DNA of 64,000 bases. Source: Paracoccus sp. S3-43 (GTDB lineage: Bacteria; Pseudomonadota; Alphaproteobacteria; Rhodobacterales; Rhodobacteraceae). The notes below the pieces were generated by a model. That model saw only the letters and a list, made by a program, of their open reading frames with translations, searched no databases and was not told where the DNA came from. Positions 8,280 to 17,786 of the stretch are shown piece after piece. The DNA lies in contig NZ_CP119082.1 in NCBI RefSeq assembly GCF_029027965.1, positions 186,001-250,000 of the forward strand, read 5' to 3'. A program made the translations under genes and the position numbers. Positions within the stretch are counted from its first letter, which is position 1; each line of letters begins with the position of its first letter.

Positions 8280-11200
8280 CTAAGAAGCCATGGCGCGCCG
8301 GTCAAGGGCGGCCATGACCTGATCCAGGACCGGGTCGGGGATCGGCATCAGGCGGCGGGCGGCGGTCCACAGCACCGCGATCCGCACCGGACGGGCGGGC
8401 CAGATCATCCGCAGCGCGGCGCGATAGGCGGCCATCTGGCGCAGGATCCCTTCGGGCGTGTCCTCGGGGCGGTCGGGCACGACGGCGTTCGATTTATAGT
8501 CCACGGCCAGGATCCGGTCGTCGGTGACGATCAGCCGGTCGACGGCGCCATGGATCATGCCCAGGACCGGCAGAGGCGCGGTCAGCGCGACCTCGGACAG
8601 GATCTGCGCGCCGGGACCGGGCGTCATGATCCCCGCCAGGTCGGGGGCGGTGATGACCGCCGCCGCCTCGGCCAGCAGATCCGCCAGTTCCGCCGCGTCG
8701 GGCAGCCCGCCATCGGCCCCCGCCAGCAGGGCGCGCGCGCGCTGCGGCCAATCGGCGGGCGGCAGGTGCGGCAGGCGTTCCAGCAGAAGATGCAGCCGGG
8801 TGCCGCGCAGCATGGCCGCCGTCGGATCGCCGTCCCCCTCCGGGCCGCCGATCACCTTGGCCCCGCCCAGGGCAGTGGCGGCCACGGCCCGCAGGCGCGG
8901 CGGCGGCGGCGGGGCGGGGCGGTCGGACCAGTCGGGGCGGCGCACCGGCGGCGCGGGCGCGCGCGCCAGGCTGACCGGCAGATCGGGCCAGTCGCCGAAG
9001 GACAGGCGCTGCGCGGTGCCGATGCCTTCGATCTCGATGTCGGCGCGGGGCAGGGCGCAGCGTTCGGCGCCGCTGGCGATCATCGAATGCCACGAGTCCA
9101 GCCCCGATCCGCAATCGCCCGCCGCCGCCACGATCAGCCAGCTTTCCGCCCGCGTCATCGCCACATACAGAAGCCGCCGCCGTTCCTGTTCCTGGCGCAG
9201 CTCGAGGTCGGCCACGGCTTCCGCCACCGGGTCGGGGCGGTCGGCGGCGCTGCCGCGCCAGGCGGGCCGGTCGTCCAGGCGGATCAGCGGCTGGCCGCGC
9301 CCGGCCCGGCGCCTGCGGGTTTCGGGCAGGATCACCACCGGGCTTTCCAGCCCCTTCGATCCGTGGACCGTCATCACCCGGATCAGCCCGCCGCCGCCGC
9401 CCGGCAACTGCCGCTTGACCTGCACGTCGTCGCGGCCCAGCCAGACCAGGAACCCCGTCAGCGAGGGCGTTTCCACCGCGTCATAGGCCAGGGCCTGCGA
9501 CAGCAGTTCGTCGATGCCGTCCTCGGCCTCGGGTCCAAGGCGGGCCAGCAGGGCGGCGCGGCCCCCGTGGCGCACCAGCAGCCGAGAGATCAGTTCATAG
9601 GGGCGCAGCTGGTCGGCCTTCGACATCAGGTCGTTCAGCACCTCGTAGGCCAGGCGATGCGGCGATGCGCGCAGCCGTTCCCACAGGTAATGCGGCCCCC
9701 GGCCTGCCGCCAGGCGATACAGGTCGTCCTCGGTCAGCCCGAACAGGGGCGAGCGCAGGATCGCGGCCAGGCAAAGGTCGTCCTCGGGGGTCGAGACGAC
9801 AGACAGCGTGGCGGTGATGTCGCGCACGGCCAGTTCGGCGGCCAGCTTCAGCCGGTCGGCGCCCGCCACGGGCAGGCCTGCCGCCTTCAATTCGCGGATC
9901 AGGTCGTCGAACAGCCCGGCCCGGCGCTGCACCAGGATCTGGATGTCGCCCGGCCCGATGGCGCGGACCTGGCCGGTCTTGGCGTCGGTGATGGGCGTGC
10001 CGACGATGGCCCCGACCTCGCGCGCGACGGCGCGGGCCAGTTGCGTGTCGGCGGCGTTTTCGGCGGGCGCGTCGACCGGCGTCGTCCAGTCGCCGCGGTC
10101 GGGCTTGTCGGGTTCGGGCAGCGGCGGCCAGATGTCCACCCGGCCGGGCAGGCTGTCCCGGAAGGCGATGTGGCGGGGCGGGTCGCCCAGGCCCTGCGCG
10201 GCGTCGCTCTGGAAGACGGTATCGACCAGCGACAGGATCGCCGGGGACGACCGGAAGGAATGAGCCAGCTCGCGCTGCTGCATGGGCTGGGCCACGGCCT
10301 CGAAATCCTGGCGGAAGCGGTCGCGGACCGATTCGAAGACCGCGATGTCGGCGCCCTGGAAGGAATAGATCGACTGTTTCGGATCGCCCACCACGAACAG
10401 CGTGCGGGGACGGTCATGCGCGCCCTGGCCGCTGGTGAATTCGTCGGTCAGCCGCCGGATCACCCGCCATTGTTCGGGGCTGGTGTCCTGCGCCTCGTCC
10501 ACAAGGATATGGTCGATGCCGCCGTCCAGCCGCCACAGAACCCATTGCGCCATGCTGGATTCCTCCAGCAGTTCGGCGGTGCGGCGGATCAGGTCGTCGA
10601 AATCCAGCCAGCCCTGCGCGGATTTTTCCACCGCCACCAGCCGGGTGAAGCTGTGGGCGAAGCGGTGCAGGGCCAGGGTCTTCTGCGCCAACGTCAGGCC
10701 CAGGGCCAGGGGGCGCGCATCGGCCACGCGGGCCATCAGCGCGTCCAGATCGGCCATGAAGGGCGCGCAGGCGCCCTGGCGCAGGGCCTTGGTCGGGATG
10801 TCGCCGATCTTGGGACCGAAGGGGGCCTTGGCGGTCGCGCCGAACAGTAGGCATCTGCACAGCAGATGCAGGTCGGCCAGGCCCGGATCGCGCCAATTGC
10901 CTTTGGCAAGCTGTTCGGCCAGCTTGCTGTCCTTGGCGCCGCTGCCCGACAGGATCGGGATCAGCGCGCCCAGCAGGTCGCCCTCGGACCCGTCGAAGGC
11001 GCGGGCCAGCAGCGATCCTTCGTCCAGGCCGGGGGGCAGGCCGAAGGACCGCCAGATCGGCGCGGGATCGGGGTCGCGGGCGAAATCGGCCTCGGCCAGG
11101 CCCGACAGGAAGCCGTCCAGGTCGTCGCCCGAGACAAGCGAGGTCAGGTCGCGGATCGCCGGATCGCCGTCGGCGGCCATCCGGTCCAGGATCTGCGCGC

Positions 11201-11651
11201 GCAGCACGCGGGCCGAGCGGTCGTCCAGTTCCCGGAACCCCATCGGCACGCCCGCCTCCAGCGGGAAGCGGCGCAGCAGGGCCGCGCAGAAGCTGTGGAT
11301 GGTCTGGACCTTCAGCCCGCCCGGCGTCTCGATGGCGCGGGCGAACAGGCGGCGCGCCTCGGCCAGGTCGGGTTCGCGGTCCTCGCCCAGGTCGGCCAGT
11401 TCGCGGCGCAGCGCGTCCTCGGGCAGCATCGCCCATTGGCCCAGGCGGCGCAGCAGGCGGTTCTGCATCTCGGTCGCGGCGGCCTTGGTATAGGTCAGGC
11501 ACAGGATGCGTTCGGGCGCGGTCCCCGCCAGCAGCAGCCGCGCCACCCGGTCGGTCAGCACGCGGGTCTTGCCCGACCCGGCATTGGCCGTGAGCCAGGT
11601 GGACCGCAAGGGATCGGCGGCGGCGATCTGGTTCAGGCTGGCTTCATTCAT
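8280..11651 (-). CDS. addA: AddA helicase-nuclease subunit
   Basis: A 1123-residue UvrD-type helicase with a C-terminal nuclease; the ATG at 11651 is chosen because the P-loop TANAGSGKTRVL then lies near residue 20 and it overlaps the addB stop by 8 bp. Further helicase motifs: LVDEAQDTSPEQW, VVGDPKQSIYSFQGA, TVHGSKGLESPVVILPE and LYVAMTRAESW. The nuclease motif is LAVDYKSNAVV near the C-terminus. With AddB it resects double-strand ends for RecA loading, the alphaproteobacterial counterpart of RecBCD. Confidence 0.97.
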   Translation of the reverse strand: MNEASLNQIAAADPLRSTWLTANAGSGKTRVLTDRVARLLLAGTAPERILCLTYTKAAATEMQNRLLRRLGQWAMLPEDALRRELADLGEDREPDLAEARRLFARAIETPGGLKVQTIHSFCAALLRRFPLEAGVPMGFRELDDRSARVLRAQILDRMAADGDPAIRDLTSLVSGDDLDGFLSGLAEADFARDPDPAPIWRSFGLPPGLDEGSLLARAFDGSEGDLLGALIPILSGSGAKDSKLAEQLAKGNWRDPGLADLHLLCRCLLFGATAKAPFGPKIGDIPTKALRQGACAPFMADLDALMARVADARPLALGLTLAQKTLALHRFAHSFTRLVAVEKSAQGWLDFDDLIRRTAELLEESSMAQWVLWRLDGGIDHILVDEAQDTSPEQWRVIRRLTDEFTSGQGAHDRPRTLFVVGDPKQSIYSFQGADIAVFESVRDRFRQDFEAVAQPMQQRELAHSFRSSPAILSLVDTVFQSDAAQGLGDPPRHIAFRDSLPGRVDIWPPLPEPDKPDRGDWTTPVDAPAENAADTQLARAVAREVGAIVGTPITDAKTGQVRAIGPGDIQILVQRRAGLFDDLIRELKAAGLPVAGADRLKLAAELAVRDITATLSVVSTPEDDLCLAAILRSPLFGLTEDDLYRLAAGRGPHYLWERLRASPHRLAYEVLNDLMSKADQLRPYELISRLLVRHGGRAALLARLGPEAEDGIDELLSQALAYDAVETPSLTGFLVWLGRDDVQVKRQLPGGGGGLIRVMTVHGSKGLESPVVILPETRRRRAGRGQPLIRLDDRPAWRGSAADRPDPVAEAVADLELRQEQERRRLLYVAMTRAESWLIVAAAGDCGSGLDSWHSMIASGAERCALPRADIEIEGIGTAQRLSFGDWPDLPVSLARAPAPPVRRPDWSDRPAPPPPPRLRAVAATALGGAKVIGGPEGDGDPTAAMLRGTRLHLLLERLPHLPPADWPQRARALLAGADGGLPDAAELADLLAEAAAVITAPDLAGIMTPGPGAQILSEVALTAPLPVLGMIHGAVDRLIVTDDRILAVDYKSNAVVPDRPEDTPEGILRQMAAYRAALRMIWPARPVRIAVLWTAARRLMPIPDPVLDQVMAALDRRAMAS

Positions 11652-14604
11652 GCGCGTTTCCCTGGTCCACCCCGACCTTCTCGACCTGCGGGGCATCGGC
11701 CAGCGACCATTCGCCGAACCGCGCCAGATGATCGTAATCGCCCGCATAGGTGGTCTGTTCGGGCGCCCGCAGCGACGTGAAGCCGGTATCCCCCGCCAGA
11801 TAGGCCGCGACCAGCCGCAGGAAGCCGTCCCAGTTCTCGTCCTCCAGATCGGGGGAATGGTCGCGGATCTGGGTCTCGCCCTCTCCGCCAAGCTGGATAT
11901 AGCGGATCCCCGCGACATCCACCGGGCCAAGCGCGTCGAAGCCGCCGCGCCGGGCCATCGCGGCTTCCAGGATCAGCTGCTTGTCGAAGGCCGCGATCTG
12001 CTTGTCGGTGGGCGGCTTGCCGGATTTGTAGTCATAGATCATCACCCGCCCGTCATGCAGCAGGTCGATCCGGTCGGGCTTGGCGGTCAGGGTGAAATCC
12101 ATGCCCCCCAGGGCCACCTTGCCGCGCTTTTCGACGATCACCGGGCGGCCCTCGGCCAGGCGGACCAGTTCGTCGGCCACGATCCGGTCGGCGATCCGCT
12201 CCATCCGCGCGGCCCAGAAGGCGCGGGCGGCGGGCCAGGGCACGTCGCGTTCCAGGATCGCGGCGGTCAGGGCCAGGAACCGGGCCTTCAGCGCCGCGTG
12301 GGTCATGCCGGGATCCGGCCTGGTGCCCAGCCAGGCCTCGACGATGGAGTGCAGCGTCTGGCCGCGCAGGGCGGCATCGGGTTCGGGGCGCAGGGCGGGC
12401 AGCGGGCGCAGGCCCAGGACGCGCTTGGCATAGACCGCATAGGGATCGCGGATCAGCAGCGACACATCCGTCACCGGCAGGTCGCGGAAGGGCGGCGCGG
12501 GTGGGATCGGCGCGGGCCGGGCGCAGGGCGGCCGCGCGCGCGCCGGCCGGGACACCGCCGCCGCCAGGGCCAGCCAGGCGTCGCCCCGCGCCCGCATCGC
12601 CGCAAGCGCCTGCGGGCCGCCGCGTTCGGGCAGGCCGCCCATCAGGTTGGTCAGCCGGTTCAGCCAGCGGGACGGGATCGTCTCGGCCTCGGCATCGCGG
12701 CGGGCGCGGGTCAGGATCACCTGTTCCACCCCCATCGCCTGCTGGAAGTCATGCGCGGCCAGGCCGATCTGGCGTTCCGGCAGCGGCAGCCCGGCGGCCA
12801 GCCGCATCTGCCGCGACAGCCAGGGATCGGGCTTGAGCTGCTGGGGCCAGCCGCCTTCGTTCAGCCCCGACAGGATCACCAGGCCGTGGCCGACGATCCG
12901 CGCCTCTCGCGGGCCGCGGATATGCAGGTAATGGGCGTCGCCGTCGATCCGCACGGATTGCTGGTGCAGTTCGTCCAGCAGCAGGGCGCAGAAATCCTGC
13001 GCGCCCAGATCCGGTCCCTGGGCCGCGTGTTCCGCCAGATGATCCATGGTCGATCGCAGAAGCGAGCCTTCGCGGTCCTGCCACAGCCGGGACGCGGCGG
13101 GATCGCCGCCGGGACCGGCGGCAAGCGCATCCGCCAGGGCCAGAAGGTCGCGCAGCCGGTCGGGCAGGGGCCGCGCCGGGCGGTCGGCCGCAAAGGGGGT
13201 GATCCGGTCCAGCATAGAGGCCAGCCATTCCGCCCAGGTCTTGCGCAGCGCGTCGCCCCTCGCGGCCCAGTTCCGCAGGCATTCGCCGTCCGGGAAGGCC
13301 GGGCCGTTGCGGCGCAGGTCCAGTTCCAGGTCGCGGGCCAGCAGCCGCGCCTCGTTCGCGCCGACCAGGGGCGATCCGGTCAGGGCCAAGGGATGTTTCA
13401 GCAGCACCAGCAGGCGGTCGATGCTCAGCGCCTCGCCGAACAGGGCGGCGATCTGGCGCAGGAACAGCCCGTGCGCGGTCAAGGACAGCGGCTGGCCCGC
13501 GCTTTCGTCCGGGCACAGCCGCCAGCGGTCCAGCGCGGCCCCGACCCGCCGGATCAGGTTGCCATCCGCCGCGATCAGCGTGGCGGGCGCGTGGCGTTCG
13601 GCGCAATCGCGCAGGATCAGGGCGATCACCTCGGCCTCTTGCCCCGGCTGTTCGGTCTCGATCAGGGTCAGCCCCTCGGTCGGCGCGATCAGGTCGGGCA
13701 GGCGCGGGCCTTCGGCGATCCACTGGTCGGTGACGGGCGCGGGGCGCAGCGCCAGCGACACCAGCCGGTTGCGGGCGGGCACCGGCGGCAGGGTGGCGGT
13801 CCAGCGGGCCGGGCGGCCCAGGGCCTGGATCAGCGGGGCGAAGCGGGCCTGGGGATGATCCTCGACCGCGTGGTCCAGGCCGTCCCAGACCGCTTGCGGC
13901 TGGTCGAAATCGAAGCCCGGCAGCACCACCGCGCCTTCGGGCAGGCCGGCCACCGCCTGCATGAACAGCCGCGTGGCGCCATGCGATCCGGTCGATCCGG
14001 CGACGATCACCGGCCCGTCGGGCAGGTCCACGCCCCGCGACCAGTCATGCAGCAGGGTTTCCGCAGCCAGCCTCTGGCGCGCGGCGCGGTCCATCGGCGG
14101 GCCGTCCAGGTGGAACCGCGCGGCGATGCGCAGGAAGATCAGGGCGTTCTGCCAGTGCCGGGCGTGATCGCCGGTGTCGATGCCCTCCAGCGCGTCGGCG
14201 GCCAGGCCCTCGGACTGCATTTCCTGCATCAGATCGGCCAGCGACCGGGCAAGCGCCGCGATGGAATGGCCCGAGGCCAGGTCGGGCCGGGTCTTCAGCA
14301 GCCCCGCCACCAGCCGGGCCAGTTGCAGCCGCCGGGCCAGCGGCGCGGCCTCGGGCTGGTTCAGCAGGGCGGGGATGTCCAGGTTCGTGACCGGCAGCAG
14401 GCGCGGCAGCAGCAGCGGGCCGCGCAGGTCGAAGGCGCATTTCAGGTCCGCCAGCGTGCGCGCGGCATTGGCATAGATGGTGACGCGGGCCATCGCCTCG
14501 GGCGGCTGTCCGGCCATGCGGTCCAGGAAGCCCGCCACGAATTCATGGGCGAAATCGACGCCCGGCGGCAGGGCGAAAAGGCCGCGGAAAGCAGGCTCAC
14601 GCAT
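11644..14604 (-). CDS. addB: AddB nuclease subunit
   Basis: A 986-residue protein matching the alphaproteobacterial AddB group: an inactive helicase-like N-terminal two thirds with no P-loop near the N-terminus, LVILSGLNEGGWPQ and an end nuclease domain with VMIYDYKSGKPPTDKQ (PD-(D/E)XK-like). AddB recognises recombination hotspot sequences and cuts one strand. The start overlaps the murU stop by 8 bp and the stop overlaps addA by 8 bp, so tsaE/amgK, murU, addB and addA form one operon. Confidence 0.95.
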   Translation of the reverse strand: MREPAFRGLFALPPGVDFAHEFVAGFLDRMAGQPPEAMARVTIYANAARTLADLKCAFDLRGPLLLPRLLPVTNLDIPALLNQPEAAPLARRLQLARLVAGLLKTRPDLASGHSIAALARSLADLMQEMQSEGLAADALEGIDTGDHARHWQNALIFLRIAARFHLDGPPMDRAARQRLAAETLLHDWSRGVDLPDGPVIVAGSTGSHGATRLFMQAVAGLPEGAVVLPGFDFDQPQAVWDGLDHAVEDHPQARFAPLIQALGRPARWTATLPPVPARNRLVSLALRPAPVTDQWIAEGPRLPDLIAPTEGLTLIETEQPGQEAEVIALILRDCAERHAPATLIAADGNLIRRVGAALDRWRLCPDESAGQPLSLTAHGLFLRQIAALFGEALSIDRLLVLLKHPLALTGSPLVGANEARLLARDLELDLRRNGPAFPDGECLRNWAARGDALRKTWAEWLASMLDRITPFAADRPARPLPDRLRDLLALADALAAGPGGDPAASRLWQDREGSLLRSTMDHLAEHAAQGPDLGAQDFCALLLDELHQQSVRIDGDAHYLHIRGPREARIVGHGLVILSGLNEGGWPQQLKPDPWLSRQMRLAAGLPLPERQIGLAAHDFQQAMGVEQVILTRARRDAEAETIPSRWLNRLTNLMGGLPERGGPQALAAMRARGDAWLALAAAVSRPARARPPCARPAPIPPAPPFRDLPVTDVSLLIRDPYAVYAKRVLGLRPLPALRPEPDAALRGQTLHSIVEAWLGTRPDPGMTHAALKARFLALTAAILERDVPWPAARAFWAARMERIADRIVADELVRLAEGRPVIVEKRGKVALGGMDFTLTAKPDRIDLLHDGRVMIYDYKSGKPPTDKQIAAFDKQLILEAAMARRGGFDALGPVDVAGIRYIQLGGEGETQIRDHSPDLEDENWDGFLRLVAAYLAGDTGFTSLRAPEQTTYAGDYDHLARFGEWSLADAPQVEKVGVDQGNAHE

Positions 14605-15265
14605 CCAGCACCGCCTCGGCCAGGGGGATCGCCTCGGGATAGCCCACGTCGCCCCAGCCGCCCGGATGGACGATGCCGAAGGCCCGGCCCTCGGCGATCA
14701 GCAGATCCCACAGGCGGTTCAGCGAAAAGGCGGCCTCGGGGATCCCGGCCAGCCGGTCGGTGCGGATGATCTGCGCGCCGGCATAGACGAAATCGCCCCG
14801 GCGGCTGATGCGGCCCGCCGCGTCCAGGCTGAAATCGCCCGCCCCCTGCCGCCCGGTGGCCCGGTCCAGCGGCACCAGCATCAAGAGCGCCTCCATCTCG
14901 GCCTGCCAGGCGGCGTTCAGCGCGGCCAGCGGGTTCGGCCCGGTCCAGACCACATCGGGGTTCAGCGTCATCACCGGGCCTTGGCCCAGCAAGGGCAGCG
15001 CCTGGCGCAAGCCGCCGCCGGTGTCCAGGATCGTGCCGGGTTCATCGCTGATCGCCACGTCGCGGCCCGCCAGATGCGCGGCGATCCGGTCGCCCAGGTA
15101 ATGCGTGTTCACGACCACCGGCCCGGCCCCGGCGTCCCGCCCCAGATCCAGCGCCCGGTCCAGCAGGGTGCGGCCCGCGACCGGGATCAGGGGCTTCGGC
15201 AGGGTGTCGGTCAGCGGCCGCATCCGCGTGCCGAGCCCGGCGGCAAAGATCATCAGCGGGCGCAT
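14597..15265 (-). CDS. murU: MurNAc-1-phosphate uridylyltransferase MurU
   Basis: A 222-residue nucleotidyltransferase. The sugar-nucleotide signature AAGLGTRMRPLTDTLPKPLI is at residues 8-27, followed by GGGLRQALPLLG and LNPDVVWTG (metal/base contacts). MurU converts MurNAc-alpha-1-phosphate and UTP to UDP-MurNAc in the cell-wall recycling route that bypasses MurA (the fosfomycin target). The assignment is strengthened by the adjoining AmgK kinase domain, its partner; the two genes overlap by 13 bp. Confidence 0.88.
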   Translation of the reverse strand: MRPLMIFAAGLGTRMRPLTDTLPKPLIPVAGRTLLDRALDLGRDAGAGPVVVNTHYLGDRIAAHLAGRDVAISDEPGTILDTGGGLRQALPLLGQGPVMTLNPDVVWTGPNPLAALNAAWQAEMEALLMLVPLDRATGRQGAGDFSLDAAGRISRRGDFVYAGAQIIRTDRLAGIPEAAFSLNRLWDLLIAEGRAFGIVHPGGWGDVGYPEAIPLAEAVLDA

Positions 15266-16653
15266 CGGGCGCGGATCCTTTCGACAACGGCGGCGTCGGG
15301 GGCGGGCAGGGCGTGGACCGCCCGCGCCAGCGGGGCCAGCGCCGGATGGGCGAGGTTGCGCCCGACATATCCCCAGACGCGCGGCATGAAGTCCAGATAT
15401 CGCGGCTTGCCGTCGCGCAGGCACAGCCGGGTGAAGATGCCCAGGATCCGCAGGTTCCGCTGCGCCCCCAGCAGCGCATAGGCGGCGCGGAATCGCCGGG
15501 CGTCCATGCCGGTCGCGGCCAGATAGCGGCTGACGCAGGCGGCCTCGATGGCGGGGTCGACGTCGCGCCGCGCGTCCTGCAGCGCGGACACCAGGTCATA
15601 GGCCGGATGGCAGGTCACCGCGTCCTGATAGTCGATCAGACCCAGAGGGGCGTCGCCGCGCCAGACCAGGTTCTCGGCATGGAAATCGCGCAGGGACAGG
15701 ACCGGGGGGATGTCGGCGGCAAGGTCGGCATGAAGCCGGGCGATCAGGGGGGCGATGTCCTGACCCCCCGCCGCGCCCGCCGCCTGGGGATACCACTCCG
15801 CGAACAGGCCCACCTGGTCGGCAAGCGTCGGCCCATCCAGCGGCGACACGAAATCCGGCACCGGATGGCGGTGCAGATCGACCAGCAGATCCGCGATCCG
15901 GTCATAGATCGCGGGGGCCAGCGCCGGGTCGCGTTCCAGCACGCGGGCGACCAGATCGTCGCCCAGATCCTGAACAAGCAGCAGCCCCGCCGCCGGATCC
16001 TGCGCCAGGATCGCGGGCGCGCCGAAGCCGTGGCCGCGCAGCCAGCCGGTCATCGCCAGGAAAGCCGCGCAGCCGCCCGAGGGATCGTCCATCAGCACCG
16101 CGCTGCCCCGCTTCCCGACCAGCCGGAAATAGCGCCGGGCCGAGGCGTCGCCGGCCAGCGGCACCACCCGCGCATCCCCCCATCCCGCCCGCGCCACGAA
16201 CCCCGCGCGGGCGGCGATGCGGGCGGCGTCCGGGGCGATCAGGGTGATGTCGCGCAGATCCGGGTCGGCCTGGGCGGCGATGGCAACGGTGATCGCGCCG
16301 TCCGGCAGGTGCTCCAGCCGGTCGGGCCATTCGATCAGGCAGATGGCGTCGGTCAGCGCCTCGTCCAGGCCCAGTTCGGCCAGTTCGGACGGATCGGTCA
16401 GGCGATACAGATCGGCGTGCCAGATCTCGGTGCCCAGCGGGTCGTCATAGGTCTGGACCAGCGTGAAGGTCGGGCTGGGCACGTCCTCGGCCGCCTCGCC
16501 CTGACGGGCGCGGATGAAGGCGCGGGCGAAATGAGTCTTGCCCGCCCCCACCGGCCCGTCCAGCAGGATCGTGTCGCCGGGCCGGGCCGTGGCGGCCAGC
16601 ATCCGTGCCAGGGCGGCGGTCAGGTCTTGGTCTGCGGTCAGGCGCGTCGTCAT
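15253..16653 (-). CDS. tsaE/amgK: Fusion of TsaE ATPase and AmgK-like sugar kinase
   Basis: A 466-residue two-domain protein. Residues 1-150 are TsaE, with P-loop GPVGAGKTHFARAFI and EDVPSPTFTLVQTY, WHADLYRL and ICLIEWPDRL. TsaE is the ATPase needed for t6A modification of ANN-decoding tRNAs. Residues about 155-466 are an APH-fold kinase: GDASARRYFRL, LLLVQDLGDDL, catalytic LRDFHAENLVW and GLIDYQDAV. This matches AmgK, which makes MurNAc-1-phosphate for MurU. There is no stop or restart between the domains. Linking a tRNA-modification enzyme and a recycling kinase in one chain is unusual but known from relatives. Confidence 0.88.
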   Translation of the reverse strand: MTTRLTADQDLTAALARMLAATARPGDTILLDGPVGAGKTHFARAFIRARQGEAAEDVPSPTFTLVQTYDDPLGTEIWHADLYRLTDPSELAELGLDEALTDAICLIEWPDRLEHLPDGAITVAIAAQADPDLRDITLIAPDAARIAARAGFVARAGWGDARVVPLAGDASARRYFRLVGKRGSAVLMDDPSGGCAAFLAMTGWLRGHGFGAPAILAQDPAAGLLLVQDLGDDLVARVLERDPALAPAIYDRIADLLVDLHRHPVPDFVSPLDGPTLADQVGLFAEWYPQAAGAAGGQDIAPLIARLHADLAADIPPVLSLRDFHAENLVWRGDAPLGLIDYQDAVTCHPAYDLVSALQDARRDVDPAIEAACVSRYLAATGMDARRFRAAYALLGAQRNLRILGIFTRLCLRDGKPRYLDFMPRVWGYVGRNLAHPALAPLARAVHALPAPDAAVVERIRARCAR

Positions 16654-16756
16654 GGGGCTGTTCTAGCCGCTTCGGCGGGCGGGGGGAACCATCCGTGAAC
16701 GGACCCCGGTGGCCTTCGGCGCCGAAACCGCTAGACTGCCGGAAAAAGGATTGCTC

Positions 16757-17355
16757 ATGTTCCGCACCCTTGCCCTGACGCTGGCCCTGGCCGGCCCGCC
16801 GCCGCGACGCAGGACTATATCCTACCCACCCTGTTCGACGTGACGGGCGTCGTGGCAAGCGATGTCCTGAACATCCGGGCCGAACCGAACGCCCAGGCGA
16901 CGGTCATCGGCACCCTGGCCCCCGACGCCCGGCGGATCGAGGTGATCGAGGAACGGCGCGGCTGGGGCCGGGTCAACGCGGGTGAGTCGTCGGGCTGGGT
17001 CTCGATGCGCCATCTGGCCTATCGCAGCGATGTCTGGCAGCCGGGCGCGCTGCCCGCCGGTTTCCGCTGCCTGGGGACCGAGCCGTTCTGGGACGCCAAG
17101 CGCGAAGACGGCGATCTGGTCCTGCGCAGCCCCGAGGATCAGGGGGGCGACCGCCGCCCCGTCCAGGCGGTGCTGGACACGGGCATCTTCCGCGATCCGG
17201 CGCGGGTGGTGGTGGCGCGGGACATGACGCTGGTGGCGCAGCCGCGGATCTGTTCGGACGGCATGTCGGACCGGCTTCATGGGCTGTCGGCAACGCTGGT
17301 GATCCATGGCGACCGGCCCCGGATGCTGTCGGGCTGCTGCCTGATTCAGCCCTGA
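16757..17355 (+). pseudogene. SH3-domain periplasmic protein with a frameshift in the signal peptide region
   Basis: The ATG at 16757 (after AAAAAGGA) begins a good signal peptide, MFRTLALTLALAGP, in one frame. The rest of the protein (QDYILPTLFDVTGVVASDVL onward, to 17355) lies in the next frame. One base lost near 16796-16800, in the GC-only run ggcccgccgccgcg, explains it: adding one G restores an uninterrupted reading of about 200 codons with an AAAxQ-like cleavage site. The mature part has a bacterial SH3 repeat (LNIRAEPNAQATVIGTLAP; GWGRVNAGESSGWVSMRHL) and a C-terminal domain with three cysteines (FRCLG, ICSD, SGCC). It may be a sequencing error or a real disruption; a GTG at 16840 could restart without signal. 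Confidence 0.75.
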
Positions 17356-17786
17356 AGCGCCGCCTTCAGGTCGCCCGCGATCCGCGCCATCTCCTCGGGC
17401 GGCAATTGCGGCGGCGTGGTGAAGCCGTCCGGCCCCTCGCCCAGATAGGCCAGCGAGGTCACGTCATGGACATGATGCATCGGCACGACATGGGCGTGGG
17501 CATGGGCGACATGGACGCCGGTATAGACCATCGCCACGCGCGGCACGCCGTAAAGCCGCTTCATCGCGCGGGCCAGTCCCTGCGCGCAGGTGGTGATGCG
17601 GGTCGCCAGATCGGGGGGCAGATCCTCGAACCAGACATGATGCGCCTTGGGGATCACCAGGGCATGGCCCGGCCGCACCGGATACAGATCCAGGAAGGCC
17701 AGGATATGGTCGTCCTCGTGCAGGACATGGGCGGGCAGTTCGCCCGCCGCGATCCGGCAGAACAGGCAATCTTCGGCGGCCGTCAT
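17346..17786 (-). CDS. HIT-family nucleotide hydrolase
   Basis: A 146-residue HIT protein: zinc-type CLFCRIAAGELP start (Cys7, Cys10) and the histidine triad HAHAHVV at residues 95-101, with His97 as the likely nucleophile. HIT enzymes cleave nucleoside phosphoramidates or dinucleoside polyphosphates. The start shares one base with the dapB stop (TGATG), so the pair is co-translated. Its 3' end overlaps the convergent SH3 gene by 10 bp. Confidence 0.9.
   Translation of the reverse strand: MTAAEDCLFCRIAAGELPAHVLHEDDHILAFLDLYPVRPGHALVIPKAHHVWFEDLPPDLATRITTCAQGLARAMKRLYGVPRVAMVYTGVHVAHAHAHVVPMHHVHDVTSLAYLGEGPDGFTTPPQLPPEEMARIAGDLKAALQG

Noticed and set aside
7746..10850. A 1034-codon open frame on the plus strand
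   Set aside because: It runs antisense to addA, has no domain, and reflects GC-rich codon bias in the opposite strand; addA has clear helicase motifs.
11506..14769. A 1087-codon open frame on the plus strand
   Set aside because: Antisense to addB, Gln/Arg/His-rich without motifs; a mirror effect of high GC.
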